DNA of 64,000 nt from Thiohalobacter thiocyanaticus (GTDB lineage: Bacteria > Pseudomonadota > Gammaproteobacteria > Thiohalobacterales > Thiohalobacteraceae), in NCBI RefSeq assembly GCF_003932505.1, contig NZ_QZMU01000001.1:558001-622000 (forward strand), given 5' to 3'. The notes under the pieces were generated by a model that ran no database searches, was not told where the DNA came from, and worked only from the letters and a program-made list of their open reading frames with translations. Below are positions 24,474 to 35,926 of this stretch, piece after piece; position 1 is the first letter of the stretch, and each line of letters starts with the position of its first letter. The translations under genes were made by a program, and so were the position numbers.

Positions 24474-27179
24474 TCATGCTGCCGGGTCACGCCTGCGCAG
24501 TAGGCTCGCGGCCGTCTGACCGAGAACCAGGGGAATGAGACTGGAGCCGAGAATAACCGGCCAGTGCCCGGGGGCAGGCGGCGCCACCCTGAGTACTTCT
24601 GCAACCCGGGGCGTGTACAGGGCGCCGACCAGCAGCAGACCGCACAGCGCGATGGCGCACCAGACCCAGGGATTGCCGGTGATGTCGTTGCGGAACACTC
24701 CCATATCCAGTGAACGCATGTTGAAGCTGTGCCACAGCCGGGCGAAACCGTAGGTCAGAAAGGCCAGGGTCACGGCCTGTTCCACATCCAACTCCAGCAC
24801 CTGCAGCGCATAGGCAAACACCGTCAGCAGCGCGACGGCCATCAACAGGCCGAAGCCGGCGATCGCCCACCAGTGCCCTGAAGTCAGGATCGGCTCGCGT
24901 GGATCCCGCGGCGGGCGCCGCATGACCGCGCGGCTGCCCCGCCCCACGCCCAGTGCCAGCGCGGGGAATACATCCAGCAACAGATTCAGAAACAGGATCT
25001 GCAATGGCAGCAAGGGCAGCGGCGCGTTGACCAGCGCCGCCGCCGAGACGCCGAGGATCTGACCCAGGTTGCCCGACAGCAGATAGACCACGAACTTGCG
25101 GATATTGTCGAAGATTATCCGCCCCTGCTCGATCGCCGCGACGATGCTTTCGAAGGCATCGTCGACCAGCACGATGTCGCTGGTTTCCCGGGCCACCTCG
25201 GTGCCGCGCCGCCCCATCGCGATGCCGATATCGGCCTGTGTCAATGCTGGCGCATCGTTGACGCCGTCGCCGGTCATGGCCACCACCTCACCCTGCTGCT
25301 GAAATCCCTCCACCAGGCGCAGCTTCTGTTCCGGCTCCACGCGGGCGAACACGCTGGTCCGACCGATGCGCTCCCTGGCGGACACCGCCCTCTCCGCCGG
25401 CGACAGCTCCTCGCCCATCAGCACCTCGGGCCGCGGCGAGTCGACGATGCCCACGGCGTACGCGATGTTGCCCGCCGTCGCCGGGTGGTCGCCGGTGACC
25501 ATGATCACGCGAATACCGGCCTCGCGGCAGCGGGCAATGGCCGCCGCGACCGTCCGCCGCGGCGGATCGTACAGTCCCACCAGACCCAGCAGGATCAGTT
25601 CCCGGTATGGCGGCGCATTGGTGTCGGCAACGCGCTTCTCCGCCAGCGCCAGCACCCGCAGGCCGTCGGCGGCCAACTGCTGGTTGCGCTCGCGCCATCG
25701 CTCACGGCCGGTCTCGTCCAGAGCCATGAGCTCACCCCCTTCGTTGCGCACCCGGGTGCAGGCAGCAAGCACCGCCTCGGGGGCACCCTTGACCTGCACC
25801 AGCACGGCCTCATCGGCGCTGTGGTAGGTCGCCATCTGCCGGGTCTCGGGATCGAAGCTCTCTTCACGCTGCTCCGGAAAATCCTCCCGCAGCGCGTCCG
25901 GCTCAAGGTCCGCGGCCAGCCCCGCATCGAGCAGCGCCACTTCGGTGGGATCGCCCCGCGCCTGCCCCTCCTCCTGCACCGCGTTCGAGCACAGCATGCC
26001 GGCTTTGAGCACCGCCATGAGATCCTCCCGCCGGGCCGGATCCAGCACCGTCTCCCCGTCACGGAACTCCGCCCGCCCGTCCGCGCGCGACAGCTCCACA
26101 TCGCCCGTGGGCAGTGCAAGCCGGCGCAGGACCATGCGGTTCTCGGTCAGGGTCCCGGTCTTGTCGGACAGGATCACGGTGGTCGCGCCCAGGGTTTCCA
26201 CCGCCGCCAGGTGCTTGATCAGGGCATTGCGCCGCGCCATGCGCCACATGCCGCGTCCCAGCGCCACGGTCGAGACGATGGGCAGACCTTCGGGGACCGC
26301 AGCGATGGCCAGGACGATGGCCGTCTCCACCATGAGAAACAGCTCCTTGCCGGCCACGATGCCGGAAGCGGCTACGGCCACGCCGATGACAACGACCAGG
26401 TAGATCAGCCGCCTGGCCAGCCGTTCGAGCCGGCGCTCCAGCGGCGTTGCGCCTGTCTGTGCCGACTCCACCAGGGCCGAGATGCGGCCGATCTCGGTGT
26501 CCATGCCGGTGGCGACGGTCACCCCTTCCGCTTCGCCGCGGGTGACGGCCGTGCCGCTGTATACCATGCTGCTGCGCTCGGCCAGGGGAACCTCGTCCAC
26601 CGGATCCGTCGCCTTGGCCACCGGGACCGACTCACCGGTGAGCGCGGCTTCGTTGCACTCCAGGTTCTCCGTCTCTATAAGCCGCAGGTCCGCGGGCACC
26701 ATCTCCCCCTCCTGCAGCAGAACGATGTCGCCGGGCACCAGTTCATCCGCGGGAATCTCATCGATCCGGCCGTCACGCCGCACCCGGGCCTGCATCCGAC
26801 CCATGCGCTTGAGGGATTCTATCGACTCCCGGGCGCGCCACTCGGTAACGAAGCCGATCACGGCATTGATGAGCAGAGCGGCGGATATCGCCACCGCCTC
26901 CACCAGGCGGGCAAACAGCGCCGCCAGGATCGCCGCGATCAGCAGCAGGACGACCACCGGACTGGTGAACTGGTCGAGCAGGATCCGCCACGCCGGGATC
27001 TGCTCCATCTCACGCAGGCGGTTCGGGCCCGATGTGGCCAGCCGCTCGGAGGCTGCCTGCGCACCGAGCCCCTTTCCCGGCTCGACGTCGAGGCGGTCCA
27101 GCACCTCCTGCGCGTGCTGGCGGTAAACCGGCGGCTGGTCCGATCCGAAATGCGGGTCGCTGTCCGTGTTGTTATTCAT
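24474..27179 (-). CDS. P2-type cation-transporting ATPase
   Basis: A 901-residue P-type pump with the SERCA/PMR1 layout: cytosolic N-terminus, TM pairs, TGES (181-184) in the actuator, PEGLP (296-300) in TM4, phosphorylation motif DKTGTLTEN with D339, KGAPE in the nucleotide domain, TGDGVNDAP, then six C-terminal helices. The absence of N-terminal CxxC metal domains argues against a heavy-metal pump. Calcium, sodium or manganese export is possible; TM residues alone do not decide. The start at 27179 is the ATG giving MNNNTDSD. Confidence 0.9.
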   Translation of the reverse strand: MNNNTDSDPHFGSDQPPVYRQHAQEVLDRLDVEPGKGLGAQAASERLATSGPNRLREMEQIPAWRILLDQFTSPVVVLLLIAAILAALFARLVEAVAISAALLINAVIGFVTEWRARESIESLKRMGRMQARVRRDGRIDEIPADELVPGDIVLLQEGEMVPADLRLIETENLECNEAALTGESVPVAKATDPVDEVPLAERSSMVYSGTAVTRGEAEGVTVATGMDTEIGRISALVESAQTGATPLERRLERLARRLIYLVVVIGVAVAASGIVAGKELFLMVETAIVLAIAAVPEGLPIVSTVALGRGMWRMARRNALIKHLAAVETLGATTVILSDKTGTLTENRMVLRRLALPTGDVELSRADGRAEFRDGETVLDPARREDLMAVLKAGMLCSNAVQEEGQARGDPTEVALLDAGLAADLEPDALREDFPEQREESFDPETRQMATYHSADEAVLVQVKGAPEAVLAACTRVRNEGGELMALDETGRERWRERNQQLAADGLRVLALAEKRVADTNAPPYRELILLGLVGLYDPPRRTVAAAIARCREAGIRVIMVTGDHPATAGNIAYAVGIVDSPRPEVLMGEELSPAERAVSARERIGRTSVFARVEPEQKLRLVEGFQQQGEVVAMTGDGVNDAPALTQADIGIAMGRRGTEVARETSDIVLVDDAFESIVAAIEQGRIIFDNIRKFVVYLLSGNLGQILGVSAAALVNAPLPLLPLQILFLNLLLDVFPALALGVGRGSRAVMRRPPRDPREPILTSGHWWAIAGFGLLMAVALLTVFAYALQVLELDVEQAVTLAFLTYGFARLWHSFNMRSLDMGVFRNDITGNPWVWCAIALCGLLLVGALYTPRVAEVLRVAPPAPGHWPVILGSSLIPLVLGQTAASLLRRRDPAA

Positions 27180-27317
27180 GTTCGTGTTAACAGCTGTCTG
27201 CCACACCCGTAATGGCCGTGTAGTTAAAGTTGGGATGCGGGAGCCCGACCGACATCGGCTCGGGGTAGCCGGACCTGCACTGCGTCGCAGGGAAGCCGTG
27301 CGCCGGCGGTTCCGCTT

Positions 27318-28322
27318 TCACTCCCCGGCGAGCAGCCGCACCAGCGACCCGCCGCTGTGCATCCGCCGGATGGCCTCGGCGAACAGGGGTGCGCTGTCGA
27401 GCCGGGTCAGCCTGGCATGGACGGCCGCCGACTCCAGTCGCAGCAGCGGCAGGGTATCGGTCACGACCAGATCTTCGATGGCAGGGGTGGCCAGCACGCG
27501 GTCGGCGGCGCCGGTGAACACGCCGTGGGTGGCCGTCGCCCATACCCGCGCCGCGCCCTGGTCGATGCATGCCTGCGCCGCCCGCGCCAGGGTCCCGCCG
27601 CTGCTGATCAGGTCATCGAGCAGAATCACCTGACGGTCGGCGACCTCGCCCACCAGCATCCGGCCGCTCACCACCCCGGCGCTGCGCCGCTTCTCCATGA
27701 AGGCCCCCTCCACCGGGCGCTCCAGACGCTGCTCCAACGCCAGGCGGAACAGCTCGGCCCGCTTGATGCCGCCCACATCCGGCGACATCACCACCACCGG
27801 CGCATCGGCCTCCAGATGGCGGGAGAAGTGATCCAGGAACAGCGGCCGGGCCTCCAGATGGTCGGTGCGGATGCGGAACGCGTTCTGGAAGGCCGCCAGA
27901 TTGTGCACGTCCATGGTCATGACGCCGTCCACTCCGACCGCCTCGAACAGGGCCGCCACGTAGCGGCTGGTAACCGGGTCCCTGGACTTGGTCTTGCGGT
28001 CCTTGCGGGCATAACATAAATAGGGGACCACGGCCGTGACCCGCGCCGCAGCGGCATCGCGCAGGGCACCGAGGAAGAACAGCAGGCGCACCAGCCGGTC
28101 GTTGACCGACTGTTCGGCATCGCCGTACAGTGACTGGATTACATAGACATCACGCCCACGCACACTCTCCAGCGGCCGGGTCTTGTGCTCGCCGTCCTCG
28201 AACTCCCGCTCCTCGTGCGCGCCAAGAGATGTCCCCAGCGCCGCCGCCACCCGCCCGGCGAACTCGCAGCCGGCATTGAGGGAGAACAGGGCAAGCGACG
28301 CGGGATCCGGCATGGTCGACAT
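27318..28322 (-). CDS. prs: Ribose-phosphate pyrophosphokinase (PRPP synthetase)
   Basis: A 334-residue enzyme making PRPP from ribose 5-phosphate and ATP. Seen are [10 protein letters not shown] (41-50), [20 protein letters not shown] (104-123), the catalytic MDVHN (137-141) and the PRPP loop [12 protein letters not shown] (233-244). It differs noticeably from housekeeping Prs, so it is probably a second copy. It abuts the alpha/beta hydrolase gene (28323) with no gap, in a run of genes that use PRPP. Confidence 0.9.
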   Translation of the reverse strand: MSTMPDPASLALFSLNAGCEFAGRVAAALGTSLGAHEEREFEDGEHKTRPLESVRGRDVYVIQSLYGDAEQSVNDRLVRLLFFLGALRDAAAARVTAVVPYLCYARKDRKTKSRDPVTSRYVAALFEAVGVDGVMTMDVHNLAAFQNAFRIRTDHLEARPLFLDHFSRHLEADAPVVVMSPDVGGIKRAELFRLALEQRLERPVEGAFMEKRRSAGVVSGRMLVGEVADRQVILLDDLISSGGTLARAAQACIDQGAARVWATATHGVFTGAADRVLATPAIEDLVVTDTLPLLRLESAAVHARLTRLDSAPLFAEAIRRMHSGGSLVRLLAGE

Positions 28323-28991
28323 TCAGGCCCGGTGCGCGCCGAGGTGGCGGCCGAACCAGTCCCGCGCCAGTCCGGCCACCGCCTCCAGCTTACCGGGCTC
28401 CTCGAACAGATGGGTCGCGCCCGGCACGATCTCCAGTCGGCATTCACCGTGCAGCCGGGCAGCGGCCTCGCGATTCATTTCGATCACGGCATGATCCAGG
28501 CCGCCGACGATCAGCAGTGTCGGGGCCTGTAACCGCGGCAGATTGTCCAGCGCCAGATCCGGCCGGCCGCCGCGTGACACCACGGCCCGGACCACCTGCG
28601 GGCGGTCGGCCGCCGCATTCAGGGCGGCGGCGGCGCCGGTGCTGGCCCCGAAGAGGCCGAGCGCAAGACCGCGAGTGATGGCCTGGCCGCTTGCCCAGTC
28701 CACGACCTCAGCGAGGCGGTCACTCAGCAGGCCGATATCGAAGCGCAACTCACGCGTCTGCTCGTCGATGACCTGTTCCTCGGCCGTGAGCAGATCGAAC
28801 AGCAGGGTCGCCAGCCCGGCCGCGTTCAGCTGCTGCGCCATCCAGCGGTTGCGCGGACTGAAGCGGCTGCTGCCGCTGCCGTGGGCGAAGACCACGATGC
28901 CGGTTGCCGCGGCGGGAATGCCGAGGTCCCCCTGCAGCACCGCTCGGCCGACCGGGATCTCGATTTCATCGGGTTGAATTTCCTCTTCCAT
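28323..28991 (-). CDS. Alpha/beta hydrolase (dienelactone-hydrolase-like)
   Basis: A 222-residue alpha/beta hydrolase with oxyanion region AHGSGSSR (36-43), nucleophile S117 in LFGASTGAA, acid D166 (VGGLDHAV) and H194 (GATHLFEE). ATG at 28991 with GAGGAAGG upstream. This family is often fused to, or encoded beside, the phosphoribosyltransferase seen here at 29423. Its substrate is unknown. Confidence 0.85.
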   Translation of the reverse strand: MEEEIQPDEIEIPVGRAVLQGDLGIPAAATGIVVFAHGSGSSRFSPRNRWMAQQLNAAGLATLLFDLLTAEEQVIDEQTRELRFDIGLLSDRLAEVVDWASGQAITRGLALGLFGASTGAAAALNAAADRPQVVRAVVSRGGRPDLALDNLPRLQAPTLLIVGGLDHAVIEMNREAAARLHGECRLEIVPGATHLFEEPGKLEAVAGLARDWFGRHLGAHRA

Positions 28992-29001
28992 GTCGCCTTC
29001 C

Positions 29002-29418
29002 TCACAGCTCCTCTGGGGCGAGTCCATCCAGCGCTTCCGGCAGCGCCGGGGTGCGAAACCAGATCAGGGTGCTTCTGCCATTGGCCGTATCGATACGCAG
29101 CCCCTGATGCTGATCGTTGACCCGCAGGCGGAACAGCTTCATGACCGGACCGGCCGGGACGGTGATTGCCTCCTCACCTTCTCCGACCTCGATCACCAGC
29201 TCCATTGCCTCTCTGCGTCGGGCGAGCGTGACCCGGCGCAGCGGCTGCTCCCGACTGATCGTCTTGCCTTCGCGCTCCGGCTGCGATGGCGGCGGATCCA
29301 GTCGGGCCGTGGCGATATCTGTCACCGTGACCAGCCAGCCGTGATGCGCGCGGTCGAATGTCTCGCAGAATTCCGGCCACTGCGCAACGGGTACCTCAAT
29401 CTGTTTCAAACCCTCCAT
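29002..29418 (-). CDS. DUF5335 family protein
   Basis: A 138-residue soluble protein starting MEGLKQIEVPVAQWPEFCE. It has no membrane segment and a beta-rich middle (AMELVIEVGEGEEAITVP). The DUF5335 family is recognised by overall pattern; function unknown. It lies between the phosphoribosyltransferase and hydrolase genes with gaps of 4 and 10 bp, so all three are very likely cotranscribed. Confidence 0.7.
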   Translation of the reverse strand: MEGLKQIEVPVAQWPEFCETFDRAHHGWLVTVTDIATARLDPPPSQPEREGKTISREQPLRRVTLARRREAMELVIEVGEGEEAITVPAGPVMKLFRLRVNDQHQGLRIDTANGRSTLIWFRTPALPEALDGLAPEEL

Positions 29419-29422
29419 GACA

Positions 29423-30103
29423 TCACCCCGCGCCGCTGCGGTCCTGGGTCTGGGCCTGGGCCTGCCAGGCGGACTGCAGCAGGGTGCGGACCTCCGTGTC
29501 GCTGACCTGACCGAAATCCCGGTACCACTGGCCGATCGCCATGAAGGGCTCGGGGGTTTCGAGGCAGATCACCTCGTCCACCTCCCGGCGCAGGCCGGCA
29601 ATGGTCTGCGCCGGTGCAACCGGCACCGCCGCCACGAGGCGGGCCGGCTGCTGCGAGCGCAGCGCCGCCACCGCCGCCCGCATGGTCGCGCCCGTCGCCA
29701 GGCCGTCATCGACCAGAATGACGGCCCGGCCCGCGATATCCGGCCGCGGGCGGTCGCCGCGATAGGCCTGTTCCCGCCGCTCCAGCTCACGCTGTTCCTC
29801 GGCCACAGTCTGCTCGATCACTTCGTCGCTGATGTCCAGGCCGGCCACGATGTCCTCGTTGAGCACCCGTGCGCCACCGCTGGCCAGCGCCCCCATGGCG
29901 AGTTCGCGCTGTCCCGGCGTGCCCAGCTTGCGCACCAGGACGATATCCAACGCCACGCCGAGAGTACGGGCGATCTGGTAGGCCACCGGCACCCCGCCGC
30001 GCGGCAGCGCCAGTACGATGACATCGCTGCGTCCCCGGTAGTCGGCCAATGCCTCGGCCAGCTGGTCACCTGCAACCCGGCGGTTTTCAATCGGCAGTTT
30101 CAT
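29423..30103 (-). CDS. Phosphoribosyltransferase
   Basis: A 226-residue type I phosphoribosyltransferase. It has LALPRGGVPVAYQIA (31-45), VRKLGTPGQRELAMGA (57-72) and the PRPP-binding loop VILVDDGLATGAT (128-140). This subgroup is not a known purine or pyrimidine salvage enzyme; it is commonly paired with the dienelactone-hydrolase-like protein encoded two genes downstream. The ATG at 30103 is chosen over longer open frames that run into the upstream repeat. Confidence 0.85.
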   Translation of the reverse strand: MKLPIENRRVAGDQLAEALADYRGRSDVIVLALPRGGVPVAYQIARTLGVALDIVLVRKLGTPGQRELAMGALASGGARVLNEDIVAGLDISDEVIEQTVAEEQRELERREQAYRGDRPRPDIAGRAVILVDDGLATGATMRAAVAALRSQQPARLVAAVPVAPAQTIAGLRREVDEVICLETPEPFMAIGQWYRDFGQVSDTEVRTLLQSAWQAQAQTQDRSGAG

Positions 30104-30159
30104 CACTAATGGTCCTTCAATATGATATTGCCTAATACTAAAGTGCTTTCTCAGTGCGC

Positions 30160-30233
30160 AGGTTGGGCTGAACAACGTGAAGCCCAACAGCAGGCCGCGG
30201 GATTGTTGGGCTTCGCTGCGCTCAGCCCAACCT
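30160..30233. repeat. Intergenic inverted repeat
   Basis: Outer arms AGGTTGGGCTG (30160-30170) and CAGCCCAACCT (30223-30233), and inner arms GAAGCCCAAC (30179-30188) and GTTGGGCTTC (30205-30214). It sits between the nicotinate phosphoribosyltransferase and phosphoribosyltransferase genes and interrupts their spacing. Confidence 0.85.
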
Positions 30234-30282
30234 ACGGTCTGTAATACCCCGCCGCGGCGTTGCCGCCCATTCGGCAGTGTTT

Positions 30283-31656
30283 CTAGTTCATGACCTCCAG
30301 CCGTTCGTCCACCTCGCCGGCCAGGGCCTTGAGCGCATCCGCGATCATCACCGGATAGGCGGGTTCGCTCCGCAGCTGCCGCAGATGCGCCGGCAGGCGT
30401 TCCAGTTCCTTCGCGCTGCGCGTGCGCAGCGTCTTCAGCGACTCGGGAGAATGCAGGCGCCGGCCGTCCTGCATCACCGGCTGCAGCAACGGCTGCCCCT
30501 CTTGCACGTCCCCTTCCCGGGTCAGGATATCCCGCTGCATCCGACCCCCGGCGTCATACTGGCGATAGACCTGCTTGCGCCCCGGCCAGGTGGCCTTGTT
30601 CTCGGAACGCTTGCGCCGGGCCCGGCCGGCATATTCCTCCAGCTTGTAGGCGCAGTCCAGATAGGGGGCATCGTTGGAGGTATCCAGATGGGTGCCGATG
30701 CCGAAACCGTCAATCGGGGCGCCGGCGTCCAGCAGCTCCCGCAGCGCGTATTCATCCAGACTGCCGCTGCTGAAGATACCCACCTCCCGCAATCCGCCCG
30801 CGTCGAGGATGGCGCGCACCTGTTTGGCATGCGCGACCAGATCGCCGCTGTCGATGCGCACGGACCGGATCCCGATGCCTTCCTCGCGCAGCCCGGGGGC
30901 CAGTTCCACCACCTTGTGGGCAGCCGCCTCTGTATCATAGGTGTCGATCAGCAGGACCACATTCTCCGGACAGGAGCGGGCGAAATGGGCAAATGCCGCC
31001 TCCTCGACGTCATGGGCCTCGATGTAGGAGTGAGCCATGGTGCCGAAGCTGGGAATGCCGAACTGCATGTCGGCCAATACTGTCGCTGTGCCCGCGAAAC
31101 CGGCAAGATAGCTGGCCCGGGCCGCCAGCAGGCCGGCCTCGGCACCGTGGGCACGGCGCAGCCCGAAATCCACCAGTGTCCTGTCCGGCGCCACCAGCAC
31201 ACAACGCACGGCCTTGGACGCGATCAGGGTCTGGTAATGCAGCAGGTTGATCAGCCGGCTTTCGACCAGCTGCGCCTGGGGCAGGGGCGCGGTGACGCGC
31301 AGAATGGGTTCATCAGCGAAGAACACCGTCCCCTCCGGCATGGCATGCACATCGCCGGTGAAACGCAGCCCCGCCAGACAGTCCAGCAGTTCGCGGCTGA
31401 ACCTGCCGCTGGCCGCGAGCCAGTCGTGCTCCTCGGGACTGAGCTGCAGGGCTTCCAGAAACTGCAACGCCTGCTCCAGGCCGGCCGCGACCAGAAAACC
31501 GCGCGGCCCGGGCAGCTTGCGGACGAACAGTTCGAACACGGCGGTCTCCGTCATGCCGTGATCGACATAGCTCTGCAGCATGGTCAGCTGATAGAGATCC
31601 GTGAGCAATGTGCCGCGCATGGGTTCCATCATTGCTGCACCTCGCATCATGGTCAT
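30283..31656 (-). CDS. pncB: Nicotinate phosphoribosyltransferase
   Basis: A 457-residue enzyme that joins nicotinate and PRPP to give nicotinate mononucleotide. It begins TLLTDLYQLTMLQSY, the family's usual opening, and contains VDFGLRRAHGAEAGLLAAR, TAHSYIEAHD-like FGTMAHSYIE, IRIDSGDL (as VRIDSGDL) and GIGTHLDTSND. Start and stop overlap with nicotinamidase upstream (ATGA, 31653-31656), so nicotinamide is handed through two consecutive steps. Confidence 0.92.
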   Translation of the reverse strand: MTMMRGAAMMEPMRGTLLTDLYQLTMLQSYVDHGMTETAVFELFVRKLPGPRGFLVAAGLEQALQFLEALQLSPEEHDWLAASGRFSRELLDCLAGLRFTGDVHAMPEGTVFFADEPILRVTAPLPQAQLVESRLINLLHYQTLIASKAVRCVLVAPDRTLVDFGLRRAHGAEAGLLAARASYLAGFAGTATVLADMQFGIPSFGTMAHSYIEAHDVEEAAFAHFARSCPENVVLLIDTYDTEAAAHKVVELAPGLREEGIGIRSVRIDSGDLVAHAKQVRAILDAGGLREVGIFSSGSLDEYALRELLDAGAPIDGFGIGTHLDTSNDAPYLDCAYKLEEYAGRARRKRSENKATWPGRKQVYRQYDAGGRMQRDILTREGDVQEGQPLLQPVMQDGRRLHSPESLKTLRTRSAKELERLPAHLRQLRSEPAYPVMIADALKALAGEVDERLEVMN

Positions 31657-32243
31657 CGGGCACCGAGCTTGACCGGCCTGGCACCAAGCGATTCCATTTC
31701 CCGTTCAGCGCGATCGCCGTCACCGGGCTGCACATCCACCGCCCGGACCGCATCGCGCAGCAGCATCACGCCGAACCCTTCATTCAGGGCGTCCCGAACA
31801 GTATTGAGCACGCAGTAGTCGGTGGCCAGCCCGCCCACGAACACCCGCTTCACACCGACCGCGTGCAGACGCGCGGCCAGGTCGGTGTCATCGAACCCGG
31901 AATAGGCATCCTTCTCCGGAGTCGTCGCCTTGGAGATGGTGACGGCGGTGGCGGGCAGCCGCAACCCCGGGGCGTATTCCGCGCCCTCGGTGCCGGCGAT
32001 GCAGTGCGGCGGCCAGATGCCGCCCTGCTCCCGGAACGAACAATGATCCGGCGGATGCCAGTCGCGGGTCGCGTAGACCGGCAGTCCCCGCTGGTGAAAC
32101 TCCCCGATATAACGGTTCAGCACCGGGACAACGGCGTCGCCCTCGCTGACCGCCAGACTGCCGCCGGGAAGAAAGTCCTTCTGCACATCGACAATCACAA
32201 GGGCATCGCCTTCCTGGAGTTGGCCGGGTTCGAACTCGATCAT
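31653..32243 (-). CDS. pncA: Nicotinamidase
   Basis: A 196-residue cysteine hydrolase turning nicotinamide into nicotinate. The triad is D19 (VIVDVQKDF), K105 (SKATTPE) and C144 (LATDYCVLNT). Metal ligands D61 and H63 (RDWHPPDH) and H80 (WPPHC) are present. The ATG at 32243 has GAGGGGC upstream. It heads the minus-strand run pncA-pncB-phosphoribosyltransferase-DUF5335-hydrolase-prs. Confidence 0.93.
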   Translation of the reverse strand: MIEFEPGQLQEGDALVIVDVQKDFLPGGSLAVSEGDAVVPVLNRYIGEFHQRGLPVYATRDWHPPDHCSFREQGGIWPPHCIAGTEGAEYAPGLRLPATAVTISKATTPEKDAYSGFDDTDLAARLHAVGVKRVFVGGLATDYCVLNTVRDALNEGFGVMLLRDAVRAVDVQPGDGDRAEREMESLGARPVKLGAR

Positions 32244-32533
32244 GGCTGCCCCTCGTTTGCAGTGCCGTGGATCAGGCGTCTCCTCCTCCCTCCTGCCCGT
32301 ATCCGGAAGCGTAGCAGGCATTACGGAACAGAACAGACCGACATGGCCTGCGCCAGGTATCAGAATCGAATCCGGCTGTTACTGCACATCGCCGACAGGG
32401 ATTGTCATGCCGATGATATCTCCGGCATTACAGCACTTCTGAATCGCCCTTCCGCGTCAGCCCGGACGGTAAAAATCTTGTGCTACGCTTGAATTACCTG
32501 ATCCACTGGCTACTCCCTGCAGGAGACCGCGCT

Positions 32534-33634
32534 ATGAAATTGACACTGAGTGTGATCAAGGCGGACATCGGCTCGATCGGCGGACACATCTGTCCCTCCG
32601 AGCGCCTGATGGACTCCGTCCACAATCATGTGAACGACCAGAGTGAGGGCCTGCTGCTCGATTATTACCTGAGCTATACCGGCGACGATATCGCCATCCT
32701 GATGACCCATGAACGTGGTCCGGGCGACGAGAAGATCCACAAGCTGGCCTGGGACGCCTTCCTCGCCGGCACCGAGGCGGCAAAGGCCGAGGGCCTGTAC
32801 GGCGCCGGCCAGGATCTGCTCAAGGAGGCCTTTTCCGGCAATGTGCGCGGCATGGGGCCGGCCGTGGCCGAGCTGGAATTCGACGAGCGCCCCAACGAGC
32901 CGTTTCTGTTCTTCGCCGCGGACAAGACCGATCCCGGCGCCTATAACCTGCCTCTCTACCTCGCCTTTGCCGATCCCATGAACACGCCGGGGCTCATGCT
33001 CTCCCCCGGCCTGGCGGCAGGGTTCAGATTCGTGATCATGGACGTGAATTACACCGAGGCCGACCGGGTCATCGAACTCAACGCCCCGGAAGATCTCTAC
33101 GATATCGCCACCCTGCTGCGCGATACCGAACGCTATGTGGTCGAATCGGTGTGGTCGCGCGGCAGCGGCGAGCAGGCCGCGGCGGTCTCCACCTCGCGCC
33201 TGCACAACATCGCCGGCAAGTACACCGGCAAGGACGATCCCGTGATGCTGGTGCGGGTCCAGAAGGACTTCCCCGCCACCGGCGAGATCCTCGAGCCCTA
33301 TGCCATCGGCCCCTATGTGGCCGGCTGCATGCGCGGCTCGCACCAGATGCCGCTGATGCCGGTGCAGCTGAACTCCGGAATCAGCTATTTCGACGGTCCG
33401 CCCGTGGTCAGCTGCGCGGCTTTCGCCATGCATGACGGCAAACTCACCGAGCCGGTGGATGTCTTTTCCAACCCGTTCTGGAATACCGTCCGCGGGCATG
33501 TCGCCGACAAGGCGATAGACATGCGCCGCCAGGGCTTCTTCGGCGCGGCGATGCTGCCCATGAGCGAGCTGGAATACACCGGCATCATGAAAAAACTGGA
33601 AACACTGGACGACAGATTCCGGGTGCGGGATTGA
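32534..33634 (+). CDS. fbp: Archaeal-type fructose-1,6-bisphosphatase (type V, FBPA/P)
   Basis: A 366-residue protein starting MKLTLSVIKADIGSIGGH, the hallmark of the bifunctional fructose-1,6-bisphosphate aldolase/phosphatase of archaea and deep-branching bacteria. Other landmarks are THERGPGDEKIHKLAWDAF, ADKTDPGAYNLPLYLAFADP and ISYFDGPPVVSCAAF near the end. In characterised relatives it condenses triose phosphates and dephosphorylates the product to fructose 6-phosphate, driving gluconeogenesis. Start ATG 32534 with AGGAGA upstream. About 160 bp precede the N-ATPase operon. Its presence in a proteobacterium suggests transfer. Confidence 0.9.
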   Translation: MKLTLSVIKADIGSIGGHICPSERLMDSVHNHVNDQSEGLLLDYYLSYTGDDIAILMTHERGPGDEKIHKLAWDAFLAGTEAAKAEGLYGAGQDLLKEAFSGNVRGMGPAVAELEFDERPNEPFLFFAADKTDPGAYNLPLYLAFADPMNTPGLMLSPGLAAGFRFVIMDVNYTEADRVIELNAPEDLYDIATLLRDTERYVVESVWSRGSGEQAAAVSTSRLHNIAGKYTGKDDPVMLVRVQKDFPATGEILEPYAIGPYVAGCMRGSHQMPLMPVQLNSGISYFDGPPVVSCAAFAMHDGKLTEPVDVFSNPFWNTVRGHVADKAIDMRRQGFFGAAMLPMSELEYTGIMKKLETLDDRFRVRD

Positions 33635-33731
33635 CGGACACTTCCCCTTGCGGCAACCGATCCGCGCAAAGAATGCTATTTTCAGTCAGGCAGCAACAAA
33701 ACGGACAGACGCGACAATTCCATGCCGGTGA

Positions 33732-35611
<1,880 letters not shown>

Positions 35612-35619
<8 letters not shown>

Positions 35620-35926
35620 CGCGCCGCCACCACACCAACGCGACCACCGCCGGGAACCGCTCAGCGACGAGGTGGGCCGGCGCGCCGAACGCAAGCTGCG
35701 CGCCCGTCGGGAAAGCCGGCGCACGGCCTGGTTCGGGCTGGGCATGTTCGGGCTGGTGGGATGGTCGGTTGCCATCCCCACCCTGCTCGGCATCGCCGTG
35801 GGACTGTGGCTGGACACGCTCTGGCCGGGACTGCCCTCCTGGACTCTGACCCTGCTCATCATCGGCGTGGCTCTGGGCTGTCTGAACGCCTGGTACTGGA
35901 TCAAGCAGGAGAGTGAGCGTGACTGA
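35612..35926 (+). CDS. atpQ: N-ATPase AtpQ (AtpI-like) membrane protein
   Basis: A 104-residue protein with a charged N-terminal part (RRAERKLRARRESRR) and two hydrophobic helices (GLVGWSVAIPTLLGIAVGLW and LTLLIIGVALGCLNAWYWI). It resembles AtpI, and AtpQ is a characteristic N-ATPase gene thought to assist assembly or Mg/Ca handling. The ATG at 35612 overlaps the atpC stop. The next gene is not atpR, as usual, but an antiporter. Confidence 0.82.

Noticed and set aside
25485-27212. A 575-residue plus-strand frame over the P-type ATPase gene
   Set aside because: His/Gln/Arg-rich mirror of the ATPase codons with no domain pattern.
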